From assembly GCA_900313705.1 (NCBI GenBank), contig OMSJ01000008.1:1-33327 (forward strand): a DNA stretch of 33,327 nt, read 5' to 3'. Every line of letters starts with the position of its first letter. Position 1 is the first letter of the stretch. A program made the position numbers and the translations under genes. Under the pieces are notes generated by a model. It was not told the origin of the DNA. It searched no databases and saw only the letters and a program-made list of their open reading frames with translations. Origin of the DNA: an uncultured Prevotellaceae bacterium. GTDB lineage: Bacteria > Bacteroidota > Bacteroidia > Bacteroidales > Bacteroidaceae. Of this stretch, positions 13,978-22,707 are shown in pieces.

Positions 13978-14669
13978 CCCTCTGCTGTCTGTTCCTCTGC
14001 TTCGCAGCAAAGGCAGAGGAAGAGGTAGAGTACAAGATGGACATGGGAGCCGGACTAGGCGGTTGCTTCTACCTGGGAGATGGCAACGGCGTCCCGTTCT
14101 CCAACCTTAGCGTAATGGGCGCACTCACGGCACGACGCATCTTCAACGCTCGCATGGCGCTCAAGACGAACCTCGCCTTCGGACACATACACGGCACCAC
14201 CGATGGCTTCCTGCCGACCGACGCATACAGCAAGACTCCAGAGGGAGGACTGCCCACGAAAGTGCACTTCTCGCGAAACGTACTGGACCTCGGCGCACAA
14301 TTCGAACTGAACTTCTGGGGCTTCGGCACAGGAGTAGGCTACAAAGGCAACAGCCCCATCACGCCATACATACTGGCAGGCATAGGCATAACCGTCGGCA
14401 TGGGAGGAGGAGCAAGTGCATGTGCAGGCATGAACATCCCCGTCGGACTGGGAGTGAAATACAAACTCAAGCCACGCGTCAACATCGGCTTCGAGTGGAC
14501 CATGCGCTTCAGCACAACCGACAAGCTCGACGCCACACCCGAAGGGACACAGCTCAAAGACCCGTATGGCATCAAAAGCGGATTCCTGAAGAACAAGGAC
14601 ACATACAGCTTCGCCATGTTCTTCATCACATACGACATGTTCCCGAAACGGCGTAAGTGCAACAACTGA
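13935..14669 (+). CDS. Outer-membrane beta-barrel protein (DUF6089-like)
   Basis: 244 residues with a signal peptide (IRSAIALCCLFLCFAAKAEE). The mature part alternates short amphipathic strands and glycine turns (GAGLGGCFYLGDGNG, ITPYILAGIGITVGMGGG, VGLGVKYKLKPRVNIGFEW) and ends YSFAMFFITYDMFPKR, as in small porin-like barrels of Bacteroidetes. It overlaps the preceding lipoprotein gene by 43 bp and is 49 bp before uppS. Position in an envelope-biogenesis block suggests a structural or assembly role, but no substrate can be inferred. Confidence 0.75.
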   Translation: MARKTEQTWIRSAIALCCLFLCFAAKAEEEVEYKMDMGAGLGGCFYLGDGNGVPFSNLSVMGALTARRIFNARMALKTNLAFGHIHGTTDGFLPTDAYSKTPEGGLPTKVHFSRNVLDLGAQFELNFWGFGTGVGYKGNSPITPYILAGIGITVGMGGGASACAGMNIPVGLGVKYKLKPRVNIGFEWTMRFSTTDKLDATPEGTQLKDPYGIKSGFLKNKDTYSFAMFFITYDMFPKRRKCNN

Positions 14670-14718
14670 CAGCAGGGAACAGGGACAAACAATTAAGAAC
14701 TAAAGAATAGGAAACAAT

Positions 14719-15477
14719 ATGAACTTCGAAGCAAAGCCCGACGAGATTCAACTCGACAGAAACAATATCCCCGCATCCATCGCCATCATCATGGACGGCA
14801 ACGGACGATGGGCACAAGAAAGAGGACTGCCCCGCTCAAGCGGACACATTCAGGGAGTGGAAAACGTGACACTCATCACATCGGAATGCGCAAGACTTGG
14901 CGTCAAATTCCTGACCATGTACACATTCTCCACCGAGAACTGGAACCGCCCGGAAGCTGAAGTGGGAGCACTCATGCAACTCGTCGCCGACAAGCTCGAG
15001 GATGAGATATTTATGAAGAACGACGTCCGCTTCCGCTACATCGGCGACATCGAGAAACTCCCCACACCGGCCCGACGTCGCGTACTGGAGTGCATGGAGA
15101 ACACCAAGAACAACAAACGCATGACTGCCGTCACCGCACTCAACTACAGCAGCCGATGGGAACTCACCAAAGCCATGCGAGACGCTGTTCGCGAAGCACA
15201 GGCAGGACACATCACGCCTGAGGACATCAACGAGGACTACGTCACCAAACACCTGGAGACAAACTTCATGACTGACCCCGACCTGCTCATACGCACAGGC
15301 GGCGAACTGCGCATCAGCAACTACCTCCTCTGGCAATGCGCATACAGCGAGTTCTACTTCTGCGACACCTACTGGCCTGACTTCCATGAGGAAGACCTCC
15401 ACAAAGCAATCGCCGCATACCAGCAAAGGCAAAGACGCTTCGGAAAAACAGGAGAACAAGTGACCAACGAACAATAG
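14719..15477 (+). CDS. uppS: Isoprenyl transferase (undecaprenyl diphosphate synthase)
   Basis: 252 residues, normal family length. [11 protein letters not shown] has the catalytic Asp26 and the phosphate-binding loop, FSTENWNRP is the second signature, and [19 protein letters not shown] with AYSEFYF is the conserved C-terminal motif. The enzyme adds isopentenyl units in cis to farnesyl diphosphate, making the C55 lipid carrier for peptidoglycan and surface glycans. It lies 43 bp before bamA, a standard Bacteroidetes arrangement. Confidence 0.97.
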   Translation: MNFEAKPDEIQLDRNNIPASIAIIMDGNGRWAQERGLPRSSGHIQGVENVTLITSECARLGVKFLTMYTFSTENWNRPEAEVGALMQLVADKLEDEIFMKNDVRFRYIGDIEKLPTPARRRVLECMENTKNNKRMTAVTALNYSSRWELTKAMRDAVREAQAGHITPEDINEDYVTKHLETNFMTDPDLLIRTGGELRISNYLLWQCAYSEFYFCDTYWPDFHEEDLHKAIAAYQQRQRRFGKTGEQVTNEQ

Positions 15478-15520
15478 AACTATAGCTCGGAATAATCAAC
15501 ACCGAACACTCAACATCGAA

Positions 15521-18148
15521 GTGAAAAGGATATACCTTATTATAATAAGCCTCTTCGGACTGCTCCCCACCATGCTCTCGCAAGTGGTGCAGCGTGAAAT
15601 AGCACCCGAAATCGACTACAGCAGAACACCACGCCAATACTACATCGGTGATATTAGCATCGACGGTGTGAGCAACTACGACGACTACCTGCTGATAGGG
15701 CTGAGCGGACTGAGCAAGGGACAGAAGATAGAGATTCCAAGCGAAGAGATAACCAAAGCCGTCAAACGCTATTGGCGTAACGGACTCTTCAGCAACGTAT
15801 CCATCAGCGTGGACAGCCTCGTTGGAGACTCTGCCTATCTTCACATACAGCTCACACAGCGGCCACGCATCTCTGAGATTAACTACTCCGGCGTTAGGAA
15901 AAACGAGCGCGACGACCTGAAGGAGAAGATGGGACTGGTAAAGGACAACCAGCTTACACCCAACATGATTGACCGTGCCAAGATACTGGCACAACGGTAT
16001 TTCTCGGACAAAGGCTACAAGAACGCAGAGATAAACATCGTACAGCACGACGACGCCAGCGCCCCCGACAAGGTCATCGTGGATGTCAACGTAGAGAAGA
16101 AAGACAAGGTAAGAATCAATCGCATCTACATCACCGGCAACAACAACCTGAGCAATGGAAAGATAAAGGGCAACCTTATCAAGCCAGGCATACTGAAGAA
16201 GATACACGACAAGCACTCCCTCTCCGGATGGTTCAGAAGCAAGAAGTTCGTGGAGGACAAGTACAAGGAAGCAAAAGAGAACCTGCTCACGAAGTATGGC
16301 GAACTGGGCTACCGCGACGCTATCATTGTGGCAGACAGCGTGGTGCCCTACGGCGAGAAGGAAGACGTCAACGTCTATATCAGCGTCGAGGAAGGTCAGA
16401 AGTACTATGTCCGCAACATCGACTGGGTGGGCAACACCCTCTATCCCACGGAGGGCCTGAACCAGGTGCTTCGCATGAAGAAAGGCGACGTCTATAACCA
16501 AAAGCTCCTAAACGACCGGTTGATGGTCGATGACGATGCCGTCTGGAACCTCTACTACAACAACGGCTACGTCTTCTCCCGCGTTGACCCCGTCGAGACG
16601 AACATCGTCGGAGACTCCGTTGACCTGGAGATTCGCATCTTTGAAGGGCAGCAGGCACACATCAGCCATGTACGCATCAGCGGCAACGACCGCGTCTATG
16701 AGAATGTCATACGCCGAGAACTCCGCAACAAGCCAGGCGACCTCTTCTCGAAGGAGGCACTCATGCGCTCATACCGTGAGATTGCTACTCTCGGACACTT
16801 TGACGAGAACATCGACCCCAAAGTGGAACCCGACCGCGTGAACGGCACCGTGGACATCAACTGGGGTCTCACCAGCAAGAGCAACGACCAGATTGAGTTC
16901 TCCCTTGGCTACGGACAGACTGGTGTCATAGGACGCATCGGACTCAAGTTCACCAACTTCTGCATGGCAAACCTCTTCAGCAAGAACGGACTCAGGCGCG
17001 GCGTAATGCCTATGGGAAACAACGAGACGTTCAGCATAAGCGGTCAGACAAACGGACGCTACTATCAGGCATACAGCATCAGCTACGTGAATCCATGGTT
17101 CGGTGGCAAGAGACCCAATTCGTTCAGCTTGAGCGCATTCTTCTCGAAGCAGACCGACGTAAGCGACAACTACTACAACTCAGCTTACTACAACAACTAC
17201 TACAACAGCTACCTCTACGGCTACGGCAACAGTAGCTACAACTACTACGAGAACTACTACGACCCCAGCAAGTACATCATGCTCTTCGGCGCTTCCATCG
17301 GCTGGGGCAGACGTCTGCGCTGGCCCGACGACTGGTTCCATCTCAACGTGGACCTGAGCTACACACGCTACATGCTCAAGAACTGGCAGTACTTCCTCAT
17401 GTCCAACGGCAACTGCAACAACATCAACCTCGGACTGACACTGAGCCGTCAAAGCATCGACTTCCCCATTTATCCACGAAAGGGCTCTGAGTTCGTCATG
17501 AGCGTTACCCTTACTCCTCCCTACAGCCTCTTCATTGACAAGGACTACGCCAACCTTGCCACCAACAGCAATAGCCCGACGTACAACAAGGAGATGCAGG
17601 AGAAGTATCGCTGGATAGAATATCACAAGTGGAAGTTCAAGAGCCGCACCTTCACAGCCCTCACCGGAGGCAACAAATGCTTCGTCCTGATGACCCGCGT
17701 GGAATTCGGCATCCTGGGACACTACAACAAGAACAAACGTTCGCCCTTCGAAACCTTCTATGTTGGCGGCGACGGCACCAGCGGCTACAGCACAAACTAT
17801 GCCACAGAGACCATCGGTATGCGTGGCTACGACAACGGCTCCCTCACGCCAAGAGGAGAATCCGGCTATGCCTACGACCGCTTCAGCGTCGAGCTGCGTT
17901 ACCCATTCGTGCTGAGCAACAGTACCAACATCTTCGGTCTGGTCTTTGCCGAAGGCGGCAATGCCTGGAGCGACATCAGCAAATTCAATCCTCTGGACAT
18001 GAAACGCTCCGTCGGCGCCGGTGTCCGCATCTTCCTGCCTATGGTCGGACTGCTTGGCATCGACTGGGCATACGGCTTCGACAGCGTCTTTGGCTCCAAG
18101 TCGTATTCGGGCAGTCACTTCCACTTCATCCTCGGACAGGAGTTCTAA
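15521..18148 (+). CDS. bamA: Outer membrane protein assembly factor BamA (Omp85)
   Basis: 875 residues starting at GTG 15521, just before a signal peptide (KRIYLIIISLFGLLPTMLSQ); no suitable ATG is nearby. POTRA domains fill about 35-440 (IGDISIDGVSNYDDYLL, ISEINYSGVRKNERDDLKEKM, VRINRIYITGNNNLS, YVRNIDWVGNTLYPTEGL, HISHVRISGNDRVYENVI). The C-terminal beta-barrel includes GLRRGVMP, a YVGGDGTSGY motif, RGYDNGSLTPRG and the end FHFILGQEF with a terminal aromatic. BamA folds and inserts outer-membrane proteins. Residues about 551-580 are an extreme Tyr/Asn-rich loop (14 Tyr in 30 residues). Downstream ompH genes encode the chaperones that feed it. Confidence 0.97.
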   Translation: MKRIYLIIISLFGLLPTMLSQVVQREIAPEIDYSRTPRQYYIGDISIDGVSNYDDYLLIGLSGLSKGQKIEIPSEEITKAVKRYWRNGLFSNVSISVDSLVGDSAYLHIQLTQRPRISEINYSGVRKNERDDLKEKMGLVKDNQLTPNMIDRAKILAQRYFSDKGYKNAEINIVQHDDASAPDKVIVDVNVEKKDKVRINRIYITGNNNLSNGKIKGNLIKPGILKKIHDKHSLSGWFRSKKFVEDKYKEAKENLLTKYGELGYRDAIIVADSVVPYGEKEDVNVYISVEEGQKYYVRNIDWVGNTLYPTEGLNQVLRMKKGDVYNQKLLNDRLMVDDDAVWNLYYNNGYVFSRVDPVETNIVGDSVDLEIRIFEGQQAHISHVRISGNDRVYENVIRRELRNKPGDLFSKEALMRSYREIATLGHFDENIDPKVEPDRVNGTVDINWGLTSKSNDQIEFSLGYGQTGVIGRIGLKFTNFCMANLFSKNGLRRGVMPMGNNETFSISGQTNGRYYQAYSISYVNPWFGGKRPNSFSLSAFFSKQTDVSDNYYNSAYYNNYYNSYLYGYGNSSYNYYENYYDPSKYIMLFGASIGWGRRLRWPDDWFHLNVDLSYTRYMLKNWQYFLMSNGNCNNINLGLTLSRQSIDFPIYPRKGSEFVMSVTLTPPYSLFIDKDYANLATNSNSPTYNKEMQEKYRWIEYHKWKFKSRTFTALTGGNKCFVLMTRVEFGILGHYNKNKRSPFETFYVGGDGTSGYSTNYATETIGMRGYDNGSLTPRGESGYAYDRFSVELRYPFVLSNSTNIFGLVFAEGGNAWSDISKFNPLDMKRSVGAGVRIFLPMVGLLGIDWAYGFDSVFGSKSYSGSHFHFILGQEF

Positions 18149-18220
18149 TTGCAACGCTATATACATTATTATATATTAAGAGAGTTAGACAACAAGAAAC
18201 ACAGATAACAAGAAAAGATT

Positions 18221-18730
18221 ATGAAAAAGATTCTGATTGCAATGCTGATGCTGTTAGGCAGCACAGGAGCTTGGGCTCAAAAGTTTGCCCTGGTCGATAT
18301 GGAATACATACTGAAAAACATACCTGCATACGAGCGTGCCAGCGAGCAGCTCAACCAGGTGAGCAAGAAGTGGCAGGCGGAAGTCGATGTCCTGACCACC
18401 GAGGCACAGACACTCTACAAGAACTACCAGTCGGAGGCTGTCTTCCTGAGCGAGGAGCAGAAGACCAAGCGCGAAGAGGCTATCGTGGCAAAGGAAAAGG
18501 AGGCCGCCGAGCTGAAGAAGAAGTACTTCGGCCCCGAAGGTGAGCTCTTCAAGAAGCGCGAAAGCCTGATGGCTCCCATTCAGGAGGAAATATACAATGC
18601 CGTCAAAGACATCTGCGACCTGAAAGGCTACAGCCTCGTTCTGGACCGTGCCAGCGATGCCGGCATCATCTTCGCAAGCCCGAAGATCGACATCTCTAAC
18701 GAGGTGCTCACCAAGTTGGGATACAACTGA
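18221..18730 (+). CDS. OmpH/Skp-family periplasmic chaperone 1
   Basis: 169 residues. Signal peptide MKKILIAMLMLLGSTGAWAQ, then KFALVDMEYILKNIPAYERA, the family start, a long charged coiled-coil (about 45-115), and the closing beta strand YSLVLDRASDAGIIFASPKIDIS. Skp-type chaperones are trimers that hold unfolded outer-membrane proteins in the periplasm. It lies 72 bp after bamA. It is the first of three tandem paralogues and shares its first residues (MKKILIA) with the second. Confidence 0.94.
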   Translation: MKKILIAMLMLLGSTGAWAQKFALVDMEYILKNIPAYERASEQLNQVSKKWQAEVDVLTTEAQTLYKNYQSEAVFLSEEQKTKREEAIVAKEKEAAELKKKYFGPEGELFKKRESLMAPIQEEIYNAVKDICDLKGYSLVLDRASDAGIIFASPKIDISNEVLTKLGYN

Positions 18731-18732
18731 GG

Positions 18733-18765
18733 AAAAGGTGAAAAGGTAAAAAAGTAAAAAGATTA
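18733..18765 (+). repeat. Short A-rich array between ompH copies 1 and 2
   Basis: GAAAAGGT/GAAAAGGTAAAAAAGT units of 7-9 bp start directly after the stop codon. They are followed by AACGTAATAACGTTATAACG (18777-18796), itself rich in AACGTT-type inverted repeats. No promoter motif is clear in this 109-bp gap. Confidence 0.5.
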
Positions 18766-18839
18766 ATGTCGATATAACGTAATAACGTTATAACGTCATA
18801 ACGAAAAAGAAATAATCAAACAAAAAAGCAATAACCATT

Positions 18840-19340
18840 ATGAAAAAGATTCTGATTGCCATCATGATGATGGCTCCCCTGAGCCTTTGCGCTCAGAAAT
18901 TCGCACACTTCAACACCGCAGACATCATTCCCAACATGAAGGAATACACGACTGCCATGGAAGAGATGCAGACCATGCAGAAGCAGTATGAGGACGACAT
19001 GAAGCTGATGCAGGACGAGTTGCAGAAGAAGAGCGAAGAGTACCAGAAGGAGCAAGCCAACCTGCTTGAGAACGTCCGCCAGCGTCGCGAGCAGGAACTG
19101 AACGATCTCTACACCCGTCTGCAGCAGTCCTATCAAGACAACCAGACTGCCCTCCAGAAAGCACAGTCAGAGAAGATGAGTGCCATCAGTGAGAAGATTC
19201 TGGCCGTCGTTAAGAAGATTGGTGAAGCAGGTGGATATGTATATATCGTTGATACTAGCTCTGGCGTCATCCCCTTCATCAACACGACGCTGAGCACCGA
19301 CGTCACCGACCAGGTCAAGAAAGAACTCGGCATCCAGTAA
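18840..19340 (+). CDS. OmpH/Skp-family periplasmic chaperone 2
   Basis: 166 residues. Signal peptide MKKILIAIMMMAPLSLCAQ, then KFAHFNTADIIPNMKEYTTA, a Gln/Glu/Lys-rich coiled coil (about 45-120), and VYIVDTSSGVIPFINTTLSTDVT at the end. It is more similar in plan to copy 3 than to copy 1: both have an IPFIN/CPFIN strand near the C-terminus. It probably works with BamA as a periplasmic holdase. Confidence 0.94.
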   Translation: MKKILIAIMMMAPLSLCAQKFAHFNTADIIPNMKEYTTAMEEMQTMQKQYEDDMKLMQDELQKKSEEYQKEQANLLENVRQRREQELNDLYTRLQQSYQDNQTALQKAQSEKMSAISEKILAVVKKIGEAGGYVYIVDTSSGVIPFINTTLSTDVTDQVKKELGIQ

Positions 19341-19383
19341 GCCAACAAACCACATACATTAACCATTAACCTAATATCCGCAA

Positions 19384-19932
19384 ATGAGACGCTTGTCATT
19401 CATTCTCCTTCTCCTGCTGACGTGCTTCGCAGCACAGGCACAGACACAGTTTGGGTACGTAAGCTACGACCAGATACTCAAGGAGATGCCGGAGTATGCT
19501 AAGGCAACTCAGGACCTGGCTACCCTGAAGGCCAAATACGAAGCTGAGGCACAGAAGGGCGAAGAAGAGTTCCAGCGCAAGTTCGTTGACTTCCTGCAAG
19601 GACAGAAGGACTTCCCGCAGGCCATCATGCAGAAGCGGCAGGCTGAGTTGCAGTCCCTGATGGACAACGGCGTGAACTTCCGCCTGAAGTCACAGGAACT
19701 GCTTGCCCAAGCCGAAGAGGACTTGATGCAGGAAGCCAAGAAACGCCTGAACAACGCTTTGCTCGAGGTAGGTGTAGAGCAAGGCTACGGCTACATCCTC
19801 AACACCGACACGGGCAGTTGCCCCTTCATCAACCCTGTCGTAGGCGTTGATGTGACAGAGCTGGTCCGTCAGAAGCTTGGACTGGTGACTGCTACACCAC
19901 AGGAAGGAACAGAGAAAACTGACGGAAACTGA
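19384..19932 (+). CDS. OmpH/Skp-family periplasmic chaperone 3
   Basis: 182 residues. Signal peptide MRRLSFILLLLLTCFAAQAQ, then TQFGYVSYDQILKEMPEYAKA, a coiled coil rich in Glu and Gln (about 45-120), and GYILNTDTGSCPFINPVVGVDVT. The tail after residue 165 (TATPQEGTEKTDGN) is polar and probably disordered. The gene is 43 bp after copy 2. Confidence 0.93.
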   Translation: MRRLSFILLLLLTCFAAQAQTQFGYVSYDQILKEMPEYAKATQDLATLKAKYEAEAQKGEEEFQRKFVDFLQGQKDFPQAIMQKRQAELQSLMDNGVNFRLKSQELLAQAEEDLMQEAKKRLNNALLEVGVEQGYGYILNTDTGSCPFINPVVGVDVTELVRQKLGLVTATPQEGTEKTDGN

Positions 19933-20050
19933 TAGCTGGAAGCTGCTCAAGTCATAAATAGTATGACCGGTTGCCAAAAGCATCCATGGCAGGTTGATAG
20001 CCGTTACCTACAACCAAAGCTCCTGCAAGGGAGGTCAAGAGGGTCTGTCT

Positions 20051-20914
20051 ATGATTAATGCTGACTTCGTCGAGCTAAAGCTTCAATGTTCAAGGGAGAG
20101 GGGTCCCATCGGTGTCTTCGACTCTGGCTATGGCGGACTGACTATCCTGCGCCAGATACGCAGGCTGATGCCGCAGTACGATTACCTCTACCTTGGCGAC
20201 AACGCCCGCACTCCCTACGGCACACGCTCCTTCGACCTCGTCTATGAGTTCACGCTCCAGGCTGTGCGGTATCTGTTCGAGCAAGGCTGCCACCTCGTCA
20301 TCCTGGCCTGCAACACCGCATCGGCCAAGGCGCTGCGTAGCATCCAGCAGAGGGACCTGCCCCTTCTCGACCCGCAGCGACGCGTGCTGGGCGTGATACG
20401 TCCCACCGTCGAGGTCGTCGGCAACATATCCCGAACGCGTCATGTGGGCATCATGGCCACGCCAGGCACCATACGCAGCCATACCTACGAGCTGGAGATT
20501 GCCAAGCTCTGCCCCGACATTCAGGTGACAGGAGAAGCCTGCCCCATGTGGGTGCCGCTGGTAGAGAACGACGAATACGACAGTCCAGGAGCGGACTACT
20601 TCGTCAGCAAGCGCATAGAGAGCCTGCTCAGCCGTGACCCGCTCATCGACAGCGTCATCCTCGGCTGCACACACTATCCCCTGCTGCTTGGCAAGATACG
20701 CCAGTACATGCCGGCGGACGTACACATCATCGAACAAGGCAGCTACGTAGCAGAGAGCCTGAAGGACTACCTCTGCCGCCACCCGGAAATGGATGAGCGC
20801 ATCACGATGGGAGGCTCCGCACGCTTCCTGACTACGGAACAGGCAGAGACATTCCAGTCGAAGGCAACCGTCTTCATGGGCCAGTCCCTTGAAGCCCAGC
20901 GCGTCCAATTATGA
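20051..20914 (+). CDS. murI: Glutamate racemase
   Basis: 287 residues from ATG 20051. An upstream ATG at 19994 would add 19 polar residues with no family match, so the shorter start is preferred, though the N-terminus is still a little long. PIGVFDSGYGGL contains Asp24-Ser25, ACNTAS contains catalytic Cys87, and GCTHYP contains catalytic Cys206. The enzyme converts L-Glu to D-Glu for peptidoglycan. It closes the bamA-ompH block. The stop codon overlaps the first unit of a GAATTTT-type array that runs to the start of the next gene. The 118 bp before the start show nothing else. Confidence 0.95.
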   Translation: MINADFVELKLQCSRERGPIGVFDSGYGGLTILRQIRRLMPQYDYLYLGDNARTPYGTRSFDLVYEFTLQAVRYLFEQGCHLVILACNTASAKALRSIQQRDLPLLDPQRRVLGVIRPTVEVVGNISRTRHVGIMATPGTIRSHTYELEIAKLCPDIQVTGEACPMWVPLVENDEYDSPGADYFVSKRIESLLSRDPLIDSVILGCTHYPLLLGKIRQYMPADVHIIEQGSYVAESLKDYLCRHPEMDERITMGGSARFLTTEQAETFQSKATVFMGQSLEAQRVQL

Positions 20915-20941
20915 ATTTTGAATTAATCAATTTTGAATTAT
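20913..20941 (+). repeat. GAATTTT-type heptad array bridging murI stop and GT2 start
   Basis: Units GAATTTT, GAATTAA, TCAATTTT, GAATTAT run from the murI stop codon into ATG 20940. The whole intergenic spacer is made of the array. Confidence 0.75.
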
Positions 20942-21671
20942 GAAAAGCGACACCATCGTCATCATCCCAACATACAACGAGAAGGAGAACATCGAAGCCA
21001 TCATTCGTGCCGTCACCTCTCTGGAGAAGCCCTTCGACATCCTCGTCATCGACGATGGCAGCCCCGACGGAACAGCCGACATCGTGAAGCGACTCATGCA
21101 GGGAGAACTGTCGGGACGTGTCCACATCGTAGAGCGGTCAGGCAAGCTGGGACTCGGCACTGCCTACATCTGCGGCTTCAAGTGGGCCCTGGAAAACGGC
21201 TACGACTATGTCATCGAGATGGATGCCGACTTCAGCCACGCACCTTCTGACCTGCCGCGACTCTATGCCGCCTGCCACGACGAGGGCTACGACGTCTCGG
21301 TAGGCAGCCGATACATCACCGGCGTCAACGTCGTGAACTGGCCTATTGGCCGCGTCCTCATGTCGTACTACGCATCGGCCTACGTCCGCACCGTGCTGGG
21401 CATCTCGCTCCGCGACACGACAGCAGGCTTCGTATGCTGGTCGCGCAAAGTGCTGGAGACCATCAGACTGGACGACATCCGCTTCAAGGGCTATGCCTTC
21501 CAGATAGAGATGAAGTACACAGCCCTGCGCCTCGGCTTCAAGATAAAGGAAGTTCCCGTGGTCTTCGTCAACCGCGAACAGGGCACAAGCAAGATGTCGG
21601 GCGGCATCTTCAGCGAAGCACTCTTCGGCGTGCTCAGACTGAGATTCACAAAGTTTAGAAGAAATCCATAG
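20940..21671 (+). CDS. Polyprenyl-phosphate mannosyl/glucosyltransferase (GT2, DPM1-like)
   Basis: 243 residues. IVIIPTYNEKENIE, ILVIDDGSPDGTADIV and the metal-binding VIEMDADFSHAP are the DPM1-type GT2 motifs; VPVVFVNREQGTSKMSGGIF is the conserved C-terminal motif. There are no C-terminal membrane helices, so this is the soluble bacterial form. It transfers a sugar from a nucleotide donor to a polyprenyl phosphate at the inner face of the membrane. The GtrA-like gene 30 bp downstream could encode the partner that flips the lipid-linked sugar. The exact sugar cannot be read from sequence. Confidence 0.92.
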   Translation: MKSDTIVIIPTYNEKENIEAIIRAVTSLEKPFDILVIDDGSPDGTADIVKRLMQGELSGRVHIVERSGKLGLGTAYICGFKWALENGYDYVIEMDADFSHAPSDLPRLYAACHDEGYDVSVGSRYITGVNVVNWPIGRVLMSYYASAYVRTVLGISLRDTTAGFVCWSRKVLETIRLDDIRFKGYAFQIEMKYTALRLGFKIKEVPVVFVNREQGTSKMSGGIFSEALFGVLRLRFTKFRRNP

Positions 21672-21672
21672 C

Positions 21673-21707
21673 GATTAGGGATTAAGGATAGGAGATTGGG
21701 GATGATA
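21673..21707 (+). repeat. GATTAGG-type heptad array covering the gtrA start
   Basis: Five units of exactly 7 bp: GATTAGG, GATTAAG, GATAGGA, GATTGGG, GATGATA. The last unit contains ATG 21702. The array begins one base after the preceding stop codon. Confidence 0.75.
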
Positions 21708-22112
21708 AAAAAGATAAAGGAACTCCTCGGCCGGAAAGAGATGCAGCAGTTCATCCGTTTCTGCATCGTCGGGGGTATCTGCGCCATGATAGACGCAGCG
21801 ATATTCTACGTGGTGCGTCTCTTCGCCCCATATCAAGTAGCCCTCATCTCCGGCTACCTCATCTCCCTTTGTGTCAACTACCTCCTGACCGTCTATTGGA
21901 CCTTCCGCACCGAATCATCGGTGCTCAACCTCGTAGGCATCGTCGGAGCGCACATGTTCAACCTCTTTGTCGTGCGCATGGGCCTCATGCTTTTGTTTGT
22001 CGAGTTGCTTGGCCTACGCGATTCCATTGCCTACATCCCCATGGCAGCCATCAGCGCCGTGACGAACTATATCGTCATCCGCACTGTTGTGAAGTATTCC
22101 CGGAGGAAATAA
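21702..22112 (+). CDS. GtrA-family membrane protein
   Basis: 136 residues from ATG 21702; an in-frame TTG at 21696 is less likely. Four membrane segments are visible: FCIVGGICAMIDAAIFYVV, VALISGYLISLCVNYLL, a third around LVGIVGAHMFNLFVVRMGLM, and a fourth around IPMAAISAVTNYIVIRTVV. FRFCIVGG...N..L...WTF is the family signature. GtrA proteins are thought to move lipid-linked sugars across the inner membrane, consistent with the adjacent GT2 gene. Confidence 0.88.
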   Translation: MIKKIKELLGRKEMQQFIRFCIVGGICAMIDAAIFYVVRLFAPYQVALISGYLISLCVNYLLTVYWTFRTESSVLNLVGIVGAHMFNLFVVRMGLMLLFVELLGLRDSIAYIPMAAISAVTNYIVIRTVVKYSRRK

Positions 22113-22165
22113 AGCTCCCCCATTTAACTTTCCGAGACAGCCTGACAGCAGCCGCCCCAAAACAC

Positions 22166-22275
22166 CATACGCTGCGTTGGGCAAAGACCTATACCTCGTT
22201 GGGCAAATACCTACACCTATTTGTCCCAATAGCTACACCTATTTACCCCAAGACCTATGCCTCGTTGAGCGTAGG
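22166..22275. repeat. Five degenerate 22-bp tandem units
   Basis: Units start at 22166, 22188, 22210, 22232 and 22254. Conserved positions include CCTA(T/C)ACCT and a TTGGGCAAA/TTGTCCCAA core. There is no spacing between units and no continuous coding frame, since 22 is not a multiple of 3. It lies in the 637-bp gene-free stretch 22113-22749. Confidence 0.8.
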
Positions 22276-22348
22276 CCTTTTTGATGGTTGGCAAAAGTAA
22301 ATGGACCTTGTGTCAGTAGTCCATGCAGGCATTTATACAGGAGTAAGC

Positions 22349-22375
22349 AGCCTTTGCTCGTCTGACGCAAAGGCT
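22349..22375 (+). terminator. Hairpin in the gene-free stretch after gtrA
   Basis: AGCCTTTGC (22349-22357) pairs with GCAAAGGCT (22367-22375) around a 9-base loop and is followed by TGATACTATTTTA. It is a plausible rho-independent terminator for the murI-GT2-gtrA transcript, though 240 bp downstream of the stop. Confidence 0.5.
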
Positions 22376-22480
22376 TGATACTATTTTAACACATGCTCTT
22401 GTAATGCTTTTATGTGTATTGTTATGCTAAAGCAAGCTTAAGACCATAAAAGGCGATGAATATAGACATTATCACCAAGG

Positions 22481-22556
22481 AAAAACTCCAGTACCACCAC
22501 GGGAAAACTCCAGTACTACCACGGTGGTACTGGAGTTTTCCCGTGGAAGTACTGGC
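22481..22556. repeat. Palindromic dispersed repeat, copy 2 (ACTGGAGTTTTCCC type)
   Basis: CCACGGGAAAACTCCAGTAC (22497-22516) and its perfect reverse complement (22527-22546) form a 20-bp stem with a 10-base loop, flanked by further partial units (AAAAACTCCAGTACC before, GGAAGTACTGG after). The units match those at 1420-1497, about 21 kb away. Nothing coding is evident. Confidence 0.9.
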
Positions 22557-22676
22557 AAAACCACACAGAGCTTCGCACTTAAATTCGAGCGGTGTTAACT
22601 ACAGGAGTTAAGTCAAGGTTATCTTGGGGCTACAACACTAAAGTGTTGCCACAGCTTCTGTTTTCTCTGGGAAAGC

Positions 22677-22707
22677 TTTGTACTTTCGGGAAAAGTTCGT
22701 AATTTTG
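22677..22707 (+). promoter_or_regulatory. Bacteroidetes-type promoter of the cohesin-like gene
   Basis: TTTG (22677-22680), a 19-bp gap, then TAATTTTG (22700-22707): a full match to the -33/-7 pattern. The leader to ATG 22750 would be about 35 nt. Confidence 0.75.

Noticed and set aside
15314-16501. 395-residue minus-strand frame across the uppS end and bamA
   Set aside because: Composition is that of an antisense shadow, and it runs through two well-recognised genes.
22166-22275. Possible CRISPR array
   Set aside because: Units follow each other without spacers and vary too much between copies; no cas gene is present.
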